Shown: positions 8,163 to 15,988, counted from the first letter of the stretch. The stretch is DNA of 64,000 nt from CAVQBC01 sp963848415 (GCA_963848415.1 CAWKDN010000001.1:1178001-1242000); one strand, 5' to 3'. The notes: generated by a model from the sequence alone, not told the origin. Translations and numbers: made by a program.

Positions 8163-8760
8163 TGCGCCGCTCGAGGCTGACCAGGTGCTCGCGCACGAGC
8201 TGGTCGCGGAATGAGCGAGAGGTCGGGTCGTGAGCGAGCTTGACACGAGTGGCTTGCAGAACCCCGAGCAGCTCGGCGACGTTGTGCTCGTCGTGGCGGC
8301 GAAGCTTCGTAGCGCCCGGCAGCGCTGGCAATCTCACGCCGAGCCAATCGCCGAGCCAGTCAAGGAATGCTGTCGCTCCTGGCCGATAGCTGCAGTGCTG
8401 CGCCACAGCCGTTCTCCGAGGGCCTCGAGCTCGTGAGCCTCAGAGCCCTCGGGTAGCCGAATGGGCAGCGGTGCGATGAACTGCTTTGGCTACGTAATGG
8501 CCACCCGCTTGCTCGCGAGCACGCGACGAAAGACATAGTCGAGCAGTCGCGAGTTCAACACGACGAGCAACGTCCAGATCGACGGGCCATCGCCACGCAG
8601 ATGGATCCCGTTGACTCGGACGTTGTGGAAGTAAATGCGCGCCTCCGCGTCGGCCCCCACTTCAAGCCGACGGACCGTGGCGGTGAACCCCCAGCTTTGG
8701 AGCATCGTGGGCACCTAGGCTCTGAGAGCGACCGAAGGGGTACCAACCCACGTGATCCAT
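8163..8760 (-). pseudogene. Eco57I/TaqI-specificity-type restriction-modification enzyme, C-terminal remnant
   Basis: Read leftward on the minus strand, several pieces line up with the C-terminal specificity region of large single-chain restriction-modification enzymes: WYPFGRSQSLGAHDAPKLGV, IYFHNVRVNGIHL, IWTLLVVLNSRLLDYVFRRV, an in-frame TAG, then PKQFIAPLPIRLPEG. After a frame change come FLDWLGDWLG and TKLRRHDEHNVAELLGVL, then DPTSRSFRDQLVREHLVSLE. The piece order and spacing are correct, but there are a stop and at least two frameshifts, and the methyltransferase and nuclease parts are absent. It marks the left edge of the less GC-rich island. Confidence 0.7.
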
Positions 8761-9005
8761 CCTTCCGTCCTCACGGTCAACGCAACTCCTGTTCATGCTC
8801 GTGTAGATAGGCGTCTGTGAGCGGGAGCGCAGCGAGCGCAGCGGCGCTTTCAGAAGTGTCGATGACGTAGACGGCACGATCGTGAGGCTGTCCGAGGCGG
8901 CTGAGCTGAGCGTCGTGGACGTCACCGACTTCAACGAGCGCCGCTACATCGTCCGCCGTGCTGCGTCGCCTAAGCGCCCAGCAGTTGGGTCACGAACCGA
9001 CGCGC

Positions 9006-9230
9006 CTATCCCGCCTTTTGCTCAAAGTCTCTCTGACGCATCTGGCTTCTTCTGAGCCGGCTTGTCGTTGGCACTGGTTCGCGGGTCTCAGTCGGCCGAG
9101 GCGCGGTAGCTGCGTAGAGCGGTGTCGGAACGTTCCGCTTTGCGACACAGCGGGGGCAGACGATCGGCGTGGTACCCGGGTAGCGCGGCCGAAGCGTGAG
9201 ATGGCATGCAGGACAAATCAAGTAGGGCAT
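9006..9230 (-). CDS. Small zinc-ribbon protein
   Basis: 74 residues beginning MPYLICPACHLTLRPR, with two Cys pairs (CPAC near residues 6-9 and CPRC about 20 residues later), the arrangement of a zinc ribbon. The C-terminal half is polar and basic (TETREPVP, RLRRSQMRQRDFEQKAG). ATG at 9228-9230 was preferred over the upstream start because the ribbon begins immediately after it. Such small proteins are widespread and mostly uncharacterised. No neighbour gives a clear role; it begins the run of small genes in the island. Confidence 0.6.
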   Translation of the reverse strand: MPYLICPACHLTLRPRYPGTTPIVCPRCVAKRNVPTPLYAATAPRPTETREPVPTTSRLRRSQMRQRDFEQKAG

Positions 9231-9417
9231 CGGACGTCGACACCGGAGAAGCTTGCCGAAAGGTCTACCCGCGGCGCCACGACCGGAGTCGGGCATTGGT
9301 GGGCTCCGCGACGGTAGGAGATTCAGCGGTCGGGCCGGCGCGCTAAGGTCGCTTCGCGGCGACTGAATGGCGCCACGCTCGCGCGTTCAGCGACGGGATT
9401 TAGGGATAGCCGCGCGC

Positions 9418-9720
9418 TTACGCCGCTGCGCGGTCTTCGTCGAGTAGGGCGTTGAGGCGCTGGCAAGCGCGAGTGGCTTGGTCCCGGCGGGCGGGGTGGA
9501 GATCGGGATGCACGAGTTTGCGGAGGTCCCGTACGAAAACGACGTCTAGCGCAACTCTGCCGTCACTGGGTCTGTGGGCGGCGCCAGTCTCGTAGCCGTC
9601 GGCTCGTCCGCGGGCATATTCCGCGCGCAGCGATTCGCAGTGCGCGTCCTCGACGACCGCTCGGACCTGCCGGTAGAGCTCTTGCGCGATGCGGCTGAGG
9701 CGGGGCGCTGAATCCGTCAA
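9418..9720 (-). CDS. Hypothetical protein with a DnaJ-like HPD segment
   Basis: 100 residues. The C-terminal part, RDLRKLVHPDLHPARRDQAT followed by RACQRLNALLDEDR, has the helix-HPD-helix look of a J-domain (the tripeptide that stimulates Hsp70), and the N-terminal part is a helical SRIAQELYRQVRAVVEDAH segment. The full J-domain spacing is not clear, so cochaperone function is only a possibility. No dnaK is nearby. The gene stands alone on the minus strand at the left of the stress island. Confidence 0.55.
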   Translation of the reverse strand: MTDSAPRLSRIAQELYRQVRAVVEDAHCESLRAEYARGRADGYETGAAHRPSDGRVALDVVFVRDLRKLVHPDLHPARRDQATRACQRLNALLDEDRAAA

Positions 9721-9965
9721 CGGACACCTCGTGGAACCATCGCCGCGAAGAGGGACCGACGTTGCCGTTGAGCAGCCGAATCACTCTGCCCCCTGCGCAT
9801 GCCCTCGTGGACCGCACAATGCACGGTTCGACGATCGCTGCGGTAGCTGGCGCGCGGCCACCCCGAATCCTCCGCACCCGCCCATCCGAACGGCTCCGTC
9901 ATAGCAGCGCTTCCACAGCCCGAGGTGCTATCGAGAGTAAGCAGCGGAGCTGGCCAGCTCGATTC

Positions 9966-10808
9966 CTAGCGACGCTCGGCGGGAGTCGGGCTCTGCACGC
10001 CCTCATCGACCTCGATCTCCTCCCTGCGAAGCTCCTCGGACACTTGGAGCTCCTCCACGTGGGTCTGCTTGGAGAGCCGCACCCGCTCCTTGGGAACGAC
10101 GCGCTTCTCGACGATGGCCTCCTCTTCGTAGAGCACGATCTCGTGTTCCTCCTCGGAGATGGCCGGCTCGTGTCCCGCTGCCGAGGAAGTGGCGTCGGTG
10201 ATCGGCAACCGTTCGACACGGATCTCTTCGCGGCGGACCGGCACGGTCTGGGTTACCTCGTCGATCACGACGTACTTGCGTAGCCGCGCACGGCCTGCCT
10301 CTCGCTCGGCCGTCTCGACGTTCAGCTCCTCCTCTGACCGGGTGATCGCCTCGTCAGTCGCCGCGACGCTGCGGTCGGTGACCGGGTCGGCTGCAGTCGG
10401 CGCGGGGGTCGTCGTGCGACTGTCGCTCGTCGAGCGATCAGGAAGTGAGGCACGCCGTCGGGTGACCACCGCGACTTCTTCCGCGGGTGAGGAGACGGGT
10501 TCGACACCGTAGTGGCGGCAGAGCATCGCCTCGTCCTGTTGACTGAGATAACCGTCCGCCTGGACGTCCGGGGCATCTTCGATGCGTTGCTTGCGGTACG
10601 GAACCTCCACTCGGTGGTGGGCCATCCGCGCCTCGAACAGCGGCACAAACGCCTGCTTGAAGCCGAACAGCCCGTTGGAGACAAGCGCCCACTCAGGCTG
10701 CCCGGTCTCCTCGTCGAGGTAGATGTCCTCGATCGTGCCGACCTTTTCCCGGCCGCGAGCGTAGAGCTCCATGCCGCGCCAAGCGGCCGGATCTTTTGAA
10801 AGTGACAT
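9966..10808 (-). CDS. PRC-barrel and DUF2382 (YsnF/AvaK) stress protein
   Basis: 280 residues with two parts. The N-terminal ~90 residues form a PRC-barrel (GREKVGTIEDIYLDEETGQP, WALVSNGLFG, FVPLFEAR). The C-terminal part is a DUF2382/YsnF domain made of charged strands (RKYVVIDEVTQTVPVRREEI, EEHEIVLYEEEAIVEKRVVP, KERVRLSKQ, EELRREEIEVDE). A Thr/Pro/Ala-rich linker joins them. YsnF-type proteins are general-stress proteins in Bacillus and are common in radiation- or drought-exposed bacteria; the biochemical role is unknown. ATG at 10806-10808 follows AGGAGG closely. It is divergent from the lipase-like gene at 11022. Confidence 0.9.
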   Translation of the reverse strand: MSLSKDPAAWRGMELYARGREKVGTIEDIYLDEETGQPEWALVSNGLFGFKQAFVPLFEARMAHHRVEVPYRKQRIEDAPDVQADGYLSQQDEAMLCRHYGVEPVSSPAEEVAVVTRRRASLPDRSTSDSRTTTPAPTAADPVTDRSVAATDEAITRSEEELNVETAEREAGRARLRKYVVIDEVTQTVPVRREEIRVERLPITDATSSAAGHEPAISEEEHEIVLYEEEAIVEKRVVPKERVRLSKQTHVEELQVSEELRREEIEVDEGVQSPTPAERR

Positions 10809-11021
10809 CTCGCCTCCTGATGTTGATCTTCGGTCGTGCCGGCGCTGAGCCGGTGATCGACATAACCGTCGTTTCGCGCACCGGCGCCAGTTTCCTTCTG
10901 ACAAGAAGCAAGCATCGCCGAAGGTGGGGATCAGAGCTCTGGGCTGGTCGCAAGGCCGGCAACGGGCTTGCCTTCCGCGCGCGTCCGGCTTCCCGCTTTG
11001 GGGTAGCTGGGACGACACGCT

Positions 11022-11837
11022 ATGCGTCTGCTCGCCTTGCCGAAGCTTTCCTCGCTATCGACCGTTCCGGCGCTGCCCGGCGTTCCGCGGGTACACCGGG
11101 CGCTATCCGTCTTGCCGCCGATACATCGAGAACCGCGCCTGGCGTTGGAAGCGGCGGCGTTGCGCTCGTCCACGGTCTGGCGGACGGCCGGCGGCCTCGA
11201 CGGACAAGGCTGCCCCGTGCTCTTGATTCCCGGCTTCCTGGCCGGCGACGGCTCGCTCGGCACGCTCACCCGGTGGCTGCGGGCCGGCGGGTACCGAACG
11301 AAGCGGGCCGGCATCCGGGCCAACGTCGCCTGCTCGGAGATGGATTGCCGGCGCCTCGAGGAGCGGCTTGAGGCGCTCGTGGCCGCAAGCGGTCATCCGC
11401 GAGCGGTGGTGATCGGGCAGAGCCGCGGCGGCATCCTCGCTCGCGTGCTCGCGACACGTCGGCCCGATCTAGTGGCCGGCGTAGTGACGCTCGGCGCCCC
11501 GGTCCGCGACATGCTGGCTGTGCATCCCCTGCTGCTGGCTCAGATTGGGCTGCTCGGGATCCTCGGCACATCGCGGATTCCGGGCCTCCTTTCCTATTCC
11601 TGCTGGCGAGGAGCGTGCTGTGCGCCTTTCCGCGAGGACATCGCGCGCCCTGTGCCGAAGCAGGTTGGTTACGTGGCGCTGTACTCCCGGAGCGACGGTG
11701 TGGTCGATTGGCGCTCGTGCCTAGCCGAGGACGCCGAGCTGATCGAGGTCGACGCCTCCCATTGCGGAATGAGCCTGAACCCGCAGGCCTACCGGGCTGT
11801 GGCTGGGGCCCTGTCGCGGTTCGCGGTGACGGGCTGA
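11022..11837 (+). CDS. Alpha/beta-hydrolase, lipase-like
   Basis: 271 residues. VLLIPGFLAGDGSLGTLTRW is the oxyanion-hole strand-turn near residue 66, VVIGQSRGGILARVLATRRP has the GxSxG nucleophile motif near residue 130, YSRSDGVVDWRSC carries the likely acid and ASHCGM the His, so a complete Ser-Asp-His triad. The layout (PGF, then GxSRGG) resembles esterase/lipase proteins often found in actinobacteria. No signal peptide is obvious, although residues 1-40 are Pro/Leu-rich. Substrate unknown. Divergent from the PRC/DUF2382 gene across a ~210-base gap. Confidence 0.8.
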   Translation: MRLLALPKLSSLSTVPALPGVPRVHRALSVLPPIHREPRLALEAAALRSSTVWRTAGGLDGQGCPVLLIPGFLAGDGSLGTLTRWLRAGGYRTKRAGIRANVACSEMDCRRLEERLEALVAASGHPRAVVIGQSRGGILARVLATRRPDLVAGVVTLGAPVRDMLAVHPLLLAQIGLLGILGTSRIPGLLSYSCWRGACCAPFREDIARPVPKQVGYVALYSRSDGVVDWRSCLAEDAELIEVDASHCGMSLNPQAYRAVAGALSRFAVTG

Positions 11838-11877
11838 CGCTGCCGCGTTCGGGGGATACGCCCGCTCTCGCAGCGTG

Positions 11878-12183
11878 ATGGACATCGTCATCGTCGCTCG
11901 AGCTGCCGACGGACCTGCATCTGCCACGGCTCGCAGATCAGCGCCGGTCGAGCCGTTTGAGCTTGCAGCGGCAAGGCGGCCCCCGATCACCCAGGAGATG
12001 CGGGTCGAGACGGAGCGCGGCGAGGGATTCGCAATCGCGATGAATTGGACGAGCAGTGAGATGCTGTATCTCGTGGTCAACGCCGAAGAGCTCGAGCGGC
12101 CGCGCTGGATCAGCGAGATGGACCTGAATGGTGCGTACATTGGCGACCGGCCTAGTGGGCGCTCCACGCCTCGTTCTGACTGA
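11878..12183 (+). CDS. Hypothetical protein
   Basis: About 101 residues (an adjacent GTG at 11875 is an alternative start). No family recognised. The C-terminal half looks like a small folded domain (EGFAIAMNWTSSEMLYLVV, ELERPRWISEMDLNGAYIG). No Shine-Dalgarno sequence is visible. It follows the lipase-like gene by 40 bases in the same direction, so co-transcription is possible. It may be real but is not certain. Confidence 0.4.
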   Translation: MDIVIVARAADGPASATARRSAPVEPFELAAARRPPITQEMRVETERGEGFAIAMNWTSSEMLYLVVNAEELERPRWISEMDLNGAYIGDRPSGRSTPRSD

Positions 12184-12258
12184 CGCAGTCGGGTTGTCGT
12201 CGCCGTCCCAATCTTGCGCGGCTCGTTCAGAGTCCGCTCGCCATGGCCGACGTCGCCC

Positions 12259-12415
12259 TTAGGCGATCGCACGTGTGAACAGGCCGCCGCTCATGCCGAC
12301 GCGCCGGTGGATCAGCCGTCGATGTCCAGCCGGCGCTCCTTGAGCGGCCGCTGCCAGGCGAAGCCATGGGCATAGACGGTGTCGACGAGCGCTCCGTCGA
12401 GGGCGAGATCAGCGC
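12259..12415 (-). pseudogene. HAD-superfamily hydrolase N-terminal fragment
   Basis: On the minus strand ADLALDGALVDTVYAHGFAW with QRPLKERRLDIDG matches the start of phosphoglycolate phosphatase-like HAD enzymes (normally FDLDGTLVDTxYxHxxAW). After a shift of frame IHRRVGMSGGLFTRAIA follows, the next conserved segment, then a TAA. The first catalytic Asp of motif I has become Ala, there is a frameshift, and everything after ~50 residues is missing. Confidence 0.65.
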
Positions 12416-12440
12416 GGGCACGATCCGCGCATCATCGCGG

Positions 12441-12782
12441 TCACCTCCGATCGGCGGCCCTCCGCCTCGTCAGGAGCCTGTGGTGTAGGCCGATCAGGGT
12501 TTCTTCACGGACGTCGCGAGCGGCTTGGCTTGCCGAACACCGGCCGTCCGAGGCGAACTCCAACAGTCCAAGCGCGTAGAGATCCCGACGTGCTGAGTCA
12601 AGACGATGTTCGATCTCGGTCTGCGGGCCGTCGCCGTGCGGCACAGCTCTCGCGGCCTCGCTGTAGCGCAACGCGTCTTGAACTTCCCGATCGATTTCGT
12701 CGACCCGCGCCGGCTCTCGCCGCGCGAGGACAACCTGCAGTATCGGCCAGAGCAGCTCCTGATAGAGGACAGGCTCGGTCAC
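12441..12782 (-). CDS. Mrr N-terminal-like winged-helix protein
   Basis: About 113 residues resembling the stand-alone N-terminal domain of Mrr restriction proteins. YQELLWPILQVVLARREPAR is the first helix-strand unit, VDEIDREVQDAL the second, and TEIEHRLDSARRDLYALGLL the recognition-type helix followed by EFASDGRC. No nuclease domain follows, so it may be a DNA-binding regulator or a leftover. GTG at 12780-12782 was preferred because it directly precedes the domain; the frame stays open to 12827. Next to the HAD remnant, away from any modification gene. Confidence 0.6.
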   Translation of the reverse strand: MTEPVLYQELLWPILQVVLARREPARVDEIDREVQDALRYSEAARAVPHGDGPQTEIEHRLDSARRDLYALGLLEFASDGRCSASQAARDVREETLIGLHHRLLTRRRAADRR

Positions 12783-12967
12783 GTGGCTGCATCTTACGAG
12801 CGGGCGCTCCGTGGCCCCCGACCACACTTCGTGACTGCGTGGGCCGGGTGTGACGTCCCTCGGCCGGCCAATACCGCACGCTTGGCGCCCGTTCCTTGTC
12901 CGGTCGCCACGTGAGTTGTGTGCCTGACGAGAGCTGCGGGTTGAGCGTCCGCCGGCGAACGCTCAGG

Positions 12968-13339
12968 TCAGTCCTGTCGCCGGTCCCCTGGCGGCTCGTC
13001 CTCGACCTGCGGCAACATCTCCTCAATCTGCGGCGACGTTGCTTCGGACGGAGCCGAGTTCGGCTGGAAGCCAGACGCCGGGCTCACGTCCGACTCGATG
13101 TCGGCATCGACGGGCTGCTCGCCCTCCTGCGAGGTGCTTCGACGCATCCGCCAGTAGATACCAGCGGCCGCGGCCGCCACCAAGGTGAGTACCAGCAGCA
13201 CTCCGGCCGGTCCAATCGGCGATGTCTTGGCCTGTGACCGGCCGAGCCCTTCCGGCACAAATGAGGCGCTCGCGAGTCTCCGGCTCACGCGTTGCCTCTT
13301 CGACGGTTGGTGCCTAAAGAATGAGGGGATGGGTGCCAT
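12968..13339 (-). CDS. Single-pass membrane protein with acidic tail
   Basis: About 123 residues: a basic N-terminal part (RHQPSKRQRVSRRLASASF), one membrane helix (AGVLLVLTLVAAAAAGIYW) followed by RMRR, then an acidic, low-complexity C-terminal tail (EGEQPVDADIESDVSPASGF, EEMLPQVEDEPPGDRR). Positive-inside charge suggests the acidic tail is cytoplasmic. ATG at 13337-13339 is used; a second in-frame start lies 18 bases upstream. No family recognised. Confidence 0.55.
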   Translation of the reverse strand: MAPIPSFFRHQPSKRQRVSRRLASASFVPEGLGRSQAKTSPIGPAGVLLVLTLVAAAAAGIYWRMRRSTSQEGEQPVDADIESDVSPASGFQPNSAPSEATSPQIEEMLPQVEDEPPGDRRQD

Positions 13340-13563
13340 GTTGATGCTTGTACCCACATCCGCACGGTCCTAGCGAGTCGGGGAATTTCAGGGTCGCGGG
13401 AGTGGACTCGTTCCCGGTCCGTGCCGATCGGCGTGCGGCCAGAAACAGTCGAGGCCGACTTCTGTCAGGGCGCATCGGCGGACGGCATGGTGCTGTCCGG
13501 GGGGCCGGACAGACTTGGCTCTACTGCGCCAGTGACCTGTGATTCGGGCGAAGGAGTTGTTGG

Positions 13564-14070
13564 GTGACGAGCGGTTCACGGGTTTCGGAAGGCTTACCGT
13601 TCGCGGCCACCGTGATTGCCTTTGTCGCGGGCGTTGCCCTTAGCCCCTCAGAAGCCGACCTGGGCTTCTACGAGGCCGCGGCGCAGATCATCCCGGTCCT
13701 CTTGCTCGTGCTCGCTGTCGAGCTGGGCTTTGTTCGCTCGAGCGACCTTCCCACCGCGATGTGGCTGACGTCCATCATCTCGCAGGAGACCGTGAGAAGT
13801 CCTCCGCGCCAGATCCAAGGGCTCGCCCGGCACCTGAAGCAACTTCGGGCCGAAGGCCGAAACACGCGGATCCTCCGAGCTCTGATTGGCGCAGCGACGG
13901 TTCTGGCGTTGGCTCTCGGTGAGTTCTTCGCTTTACATCCCCTCAGCGAGGGCCGCGCCGAGGCCGGCAACCCGCGGTTGGTCTACGGGGCGCTCTGTGC
14001 AGGCATTTGCGCCATCGCGATGGTCTCGATGATGCAGGCCCGGACTCATCCACCAGAAGAGGCCGATTGA
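13564..14070 (+). CDS. Multi-pass membrane protein, unknown
   Basis: 168 residues with about four hydrophobic segments: LPFAATVIAFVAGVALS, AAQIIPVLLLVLAVELGFV, ALIGAATVLALALGEFFAL, GALCAGICAIAMVSMM, with a basic, Gln/Arg-rich loop (RQIQGLARHLKQLRAEGRNT) between the second and third. GTG 13564 is used. The family is not recognised. Its 3' end overlaps the minus-strand gene at 14046 by 25 bases (convergent). Confidence 0.6.
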   Translation: MTSGSRVSEGLPFAATVIAFVAGVALSPSEADLGFYEAAAQIIPVLLLVLAVELGFVRSSDLPTAMWLTSIISQETVRSPPRQIQGLARHLKQLRAEGRNTRILRALIGAATVLALALGEFFALHPLSEGRAEAGNPRLVYGALCAGICAIAMVSMMQARTHPPEEAD

Positions 14071-14264
14071 CCTCCCGAGCGCTCGCCGGCCTCCGGCTGC
14101 CGAGCGCTTCGCAGGAATCGATACGCGAAGCCGATGGCGGCGAAGCCGATGAGCACGGCGGCGATCAAAGCTCTCAAGCGCCCAGGACTCTGTCCGCGCA
14201 AGCGCTCGACGACGGCACTGTTGACCAAGCTCACGGCTTTGGAAGGTTCTGCGGTTTCGGACAC
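14046..14264 (-). CDS. Small single-pass membrane protein downstream of csbD
   Basis: 72 residues with one helix, LRALIAAVLIGFAAIGFAYRFL, and a Ser/Gly/Gln-rich polar C-terminus. The GTG start at 14262-14264 overlaps the last base of the preceding CsbD-like gene, so the two are translationally coupled. It resembles small actinobacterial proteins that accompany stress proteins, but I cannot name a family. The 3' end overlaps the convergent membrane-protein gene. Confidence 0.6.
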   Translation of the reverse strand: MSETAEPSKAVSLVNSAVVERLRGQSPGRLRALIAAVLIGFAAIGFAYRFLRSARQPEAGERSGGQSASSGG

Positions 14265-14482
14265 TACTCCGCCTTCTCTTTGGCTTGCCGCCGCCTACTC
14301 GTCGTACCTACGGCCTCTTTGGCCTGCCCACGCTTCGTCCTGACGAACCCCCGGCCGCGAGCTGCCTTGCCTTTCGCCTTCTGAGAGCGCTTGCCCGTCA
14401 GGGCGGCGACGGCCTCAAGTATTCGACCGGCAACCCGGTCGAGGGTGCCCTCTGCTTTGTCGCGCTTCGAGCTCTTGAACAT
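14264..14482 (-). CDS. CsbD-like stress protein
   Basis: 72 residues, extremely Lys/Arg-rich. KRDKAEGTLDRVAGRILEAV and QAKGKAARGRGFVRTKRGQA carry the paired K-x-x-G/A-x-x-x pattern of CsbD-family proteins, small general-stress proteins controlled by sigma-B in Bacillus. A ribosome site GAGGAG precedes ATG 14480-14482. It is coupled to a small membrane-protein gene downstream. Assignment rests on composition and the K-x-AKG-KxK pattern rather than a long alignment. Confidence 0.65.
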   Translation of the reverse strand: MFKSSKRDKAEGTLDRVAGRILEAVAALTGKRSQKAKGKAARGRGFVRTKRGQAKEAVGTTSRRRQAKEKAE

Positions 14483-14761
14483 TCGGTTCTCCTCTCAAGG
14501 CCAGTCCTCGAGACGTTCCCCGGTTGCCGTTTTCCTAAGCCGCGGCCACTTCTCGAGCCGGAACTCCGAGCTTCTTCAAGGGTTGCGCCGCCGATCGGGC
14601 TGCAGGAGAAGGCGTTGGAGCACCGACCCTCGGGGTGTGGCGTTGGGGCCGTGCCGGGAGCCCTGAGGAGCCGCGCCCCTGCACTGAGGGTGGGACATCG
14701 ACGGGGCGGCGCGCTCGGTGCTGCTGCGTAAGCGCGCCCCTGGCGGGGTAATACTCCTGTG

Positions 14762-14812
14762 ATGTACATCGATGCTGGTGTACTCGCAGTTATTGTCATC
14801 AACATCCTCTGA
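14762..14812 (+). CDS. Very short hydrophobic peptide (16 aa), MYI type
   Basis: ATG TAC ATC opens a 16-residue frame, MYIDAGVLAVIVINIL. GGGTAA lies at 14746-14751, ten bases before the ATG. The same arrangement (GGGTAA, nine bases, then ATGTACATCG) occurs at 26406-26489 before another hydrophobic peptide. The match of start, first three codons and upstream hexamer at two distant sites is the evidence; alone this frame would be dismissed. The rest of the 14483-14937 gap shows no convincing gene. Confidence 0.35.
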   Translation: MYIDAGVLAVIVINIL

Positions 14813-14937
14813 TCTTCCTGTTCTAGGGTCGACCAGGGTTTAGCTCGCGTGCTCTGCGCCTCCGACCTGGCGGCTGCCATAGCTGCGCATCCACCTATTG
14901 CGACGTACTCAATTCTCAAGGCGAGCAAGGAGGAATT

Positions 14938-15219
14938 ATGGGGATCATCGGCTTTATCGTGTTGGGCTTGCTGGTCGGCATCATCGCGAAGGCGATCATG
15001 CCCGGGGACGACCCGGGCGGTATCTTCGTCACCACTTTGATCGGGATCGCCGGCGCTCTGATCGGCGGCTTCCTGGCGAGTGCGTTGGGCATCGGTGCGC
15101 TTGAAGAATTCTTCGACATCGGAACCTGGCTGATTGCGATCGCCGGCGCGCTGCTGCTGCTGGGCATTTACCGCTTCGTCGCCGACCGCCGGAGCTCGCG
15201 CAACCCGCTCCGCCGCTGA
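14938..15219 (+). CDS. GlsB/YeaQ/YmgE-family membrane protein
   Basis: 93 residues, three hydrophobic helices: MGIIGFIVLGLLVGIIAKAI, GIFVTTLIGIAGALIGGFLA, and WLIAIAGALLLLGIYRFV, with the diagnostic MPGDDPGG between helices 1 and 2. This is the transglycosylase-associated (YeaQ/YmgE/GlsB) family of small stress-induced membrane proteins. A strong AAGGAGG precedes ATG 14938. The neighbours are stress-type genes on the other strand, fitting the island's theme. Confidence 0.92.
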   Translation: MGIIGFIVLGLLVGIIAKAIMPGDDPGGIFVTTLIGIAGALIGGFLASALGIGALEEFFDIGTWLIAIAGALLLLGIYRFVADRRSSRNPLRR

Positions 15220-15294
15220 CTCGAATTAGACAGGCGGCTGTCAAATAGCCCGTCGGCCGCAGCTGCGCGTCAGGTTCCCGTCCTAAGTCACGAA

Positions 15295-15468
15295 GTGGAA
15301 CGCGGAGTCAGCGAGCAGCTGCCCGACGAGCTTGTCGCCTGGCGGGCCGGGATGGCAAGACAACGCCGGGATGGTGCGTTCCGTGACGCCACGACGCGCC
15401 TCGAGCCTCTCGTCGGGCAGAGCCGGAACACATCCGGAACGAGAGGTTTACGTCGCGCGCCCGGGTAG
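15295..15468 (+). CDS. Possible small ORF (57 aa)
   Basis: GTG 15295 opens a 57-residue frame with a plausible helical start (ERGVSEQLPDELVAWRAGMA) but no recognised family and no clear ribosome site. It is the only candidate in the 15220-15525 gap between the GlsB gene and the gas-vesicle operon's 3' end. Confidence 0.2.
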   Translation: MERGVSEQLPDELVAWRAGMARQRRDGAFRDATTRLEPLVGQSRNTSGTRGLRRAPG

Positions 15469-15525
15469 CGACGCCGCGTTCACCGAGTCCCTGCCGAGAG
15501 TCGCGAACGCGGGAAACTCAAGAGG

Positions 15526-15639
15526 TCAAAACAGTCGACGGAGGAGGTTCACAAGTCCTGTGACGAGGCCCTTGAGAAGCGCGACGACGCCGGCGAGGAG
15601 GCCGCCGATCGTGCGGAGCAGTCCGCGGATTACACCCAT
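15526..15639 (-). CDS. 37-aa amphipathic peptide at the 3' end of the gas-vesicle operon
   Basis: ATG at 15637-15639 lies one base beyond the gvpK stop and reads MGVIRGLLRTIGGLLAGVVA, then LLKGLVTGLVNLLRRLF, stop. Hydrophobic residues repeat every three to four positions with Arg/Lys and Gly between, giving a strongly amphipathic helix with basic ends. The spacing implies translational coupling to gvpK. It is too short to be caught by usual gene finders. Its role is unknown; binding the hydrophobic vesicle shell or the membrane would suit the sequence. I know of no named gas-vesicle protein like this. Confidence 0.55.
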   Translation of the reverse strand: MGVIRGLLRTIGGLLAGVVALLKGLVTGLVNLLRRLF

Positions 15640-15640
15640 A

Positions 15641-15988
15641 TCACATCAAGTCTCCCAGTGGGCCGAGGTTGAGATTGAGGTCTTGGCGCTCGAGCCCGAA
15701 CTCAGTTGTGAGCTGCGTCATTCGTTCGTCGAGCGCCTTCAGGCTCTGCCCAAGGCGTTCGACCTCTTCGTCACTGAGTCTCCCTGACTCAACGCGGCGG
15801 AGCGCTTGCAATTCCATGAGCTGGCGGAGCAGCTCGATAACAGTGAGAACGAGTTGAGCGAGGCCACGCTCAAGCTTCTCTGGGTCCGCGTCGAGGCGGT
15901 CGGGTAAGCCGCCCACTCCGCGGAGCTCGTGGCCGATCTCCTCGAAGACACTCGCTTTACCGTGCAGAAGACGATCGCGGTCACTCAT
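15641..15988 (-). CDS. gvpK: Gas vesicle protein K
   Basis: 115 residues matching GvpK, an accessory protein needed for vesicle formation. Conserved pieces are RLDADPEKLERGLAQLVLTV, IELLRQLMELQALRRVESG, LSDEEVERLGQSLKALDERM and the C-terminal LNLNLGPLGDLM. Length is typical. The start MSDRDRLLH lies six bases after the stop of the upstream gvpF/L gene. It is the last recognised gvp gene of the operon, followed immediately by the 37-aa peptide. Confidence 0.95.
   Translation of the reverse strand: MSDRDRLLHGKASVFEEIGHELRGVGGLPDRLDADPEKLERGLAQLVLTVIELLRQLMELQALRRVESGRLSDEEVERLGQSLKALDERMTQLTTEFGLERQDLNLNLGPLGDLM

Noticed and set aside
4755..8246. A 1163-codon open frame on the minus strand
   Set aside because: It is the shadow of the DHFR-like, repeat and ankyrin regions, Arg/Pro/Ala-rich with no domain, and crosses several real genes on the other strand.
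8817..9045. Frame containing RLSEAAELSVVDVTDFNERR
   Set aside because: No start codon in frame after the preceding stop except an internal GTG, no family match and no ribosome site; it may be another fragment but cannot be supported.
9126..9137. 12-base palindrome CGGAACGTTCCG
   Set aside because: It lies inside the zinc-ribbon coding sequence, lacks the N4 spacer of a LexA box, and could be chance.
14398..14928. 176-codon minus-strand frame between csbD and glsB
   Set aside because: Arg/Ser/Pro-rich, no ribosome site and no family; it looks like noncoding sequence.
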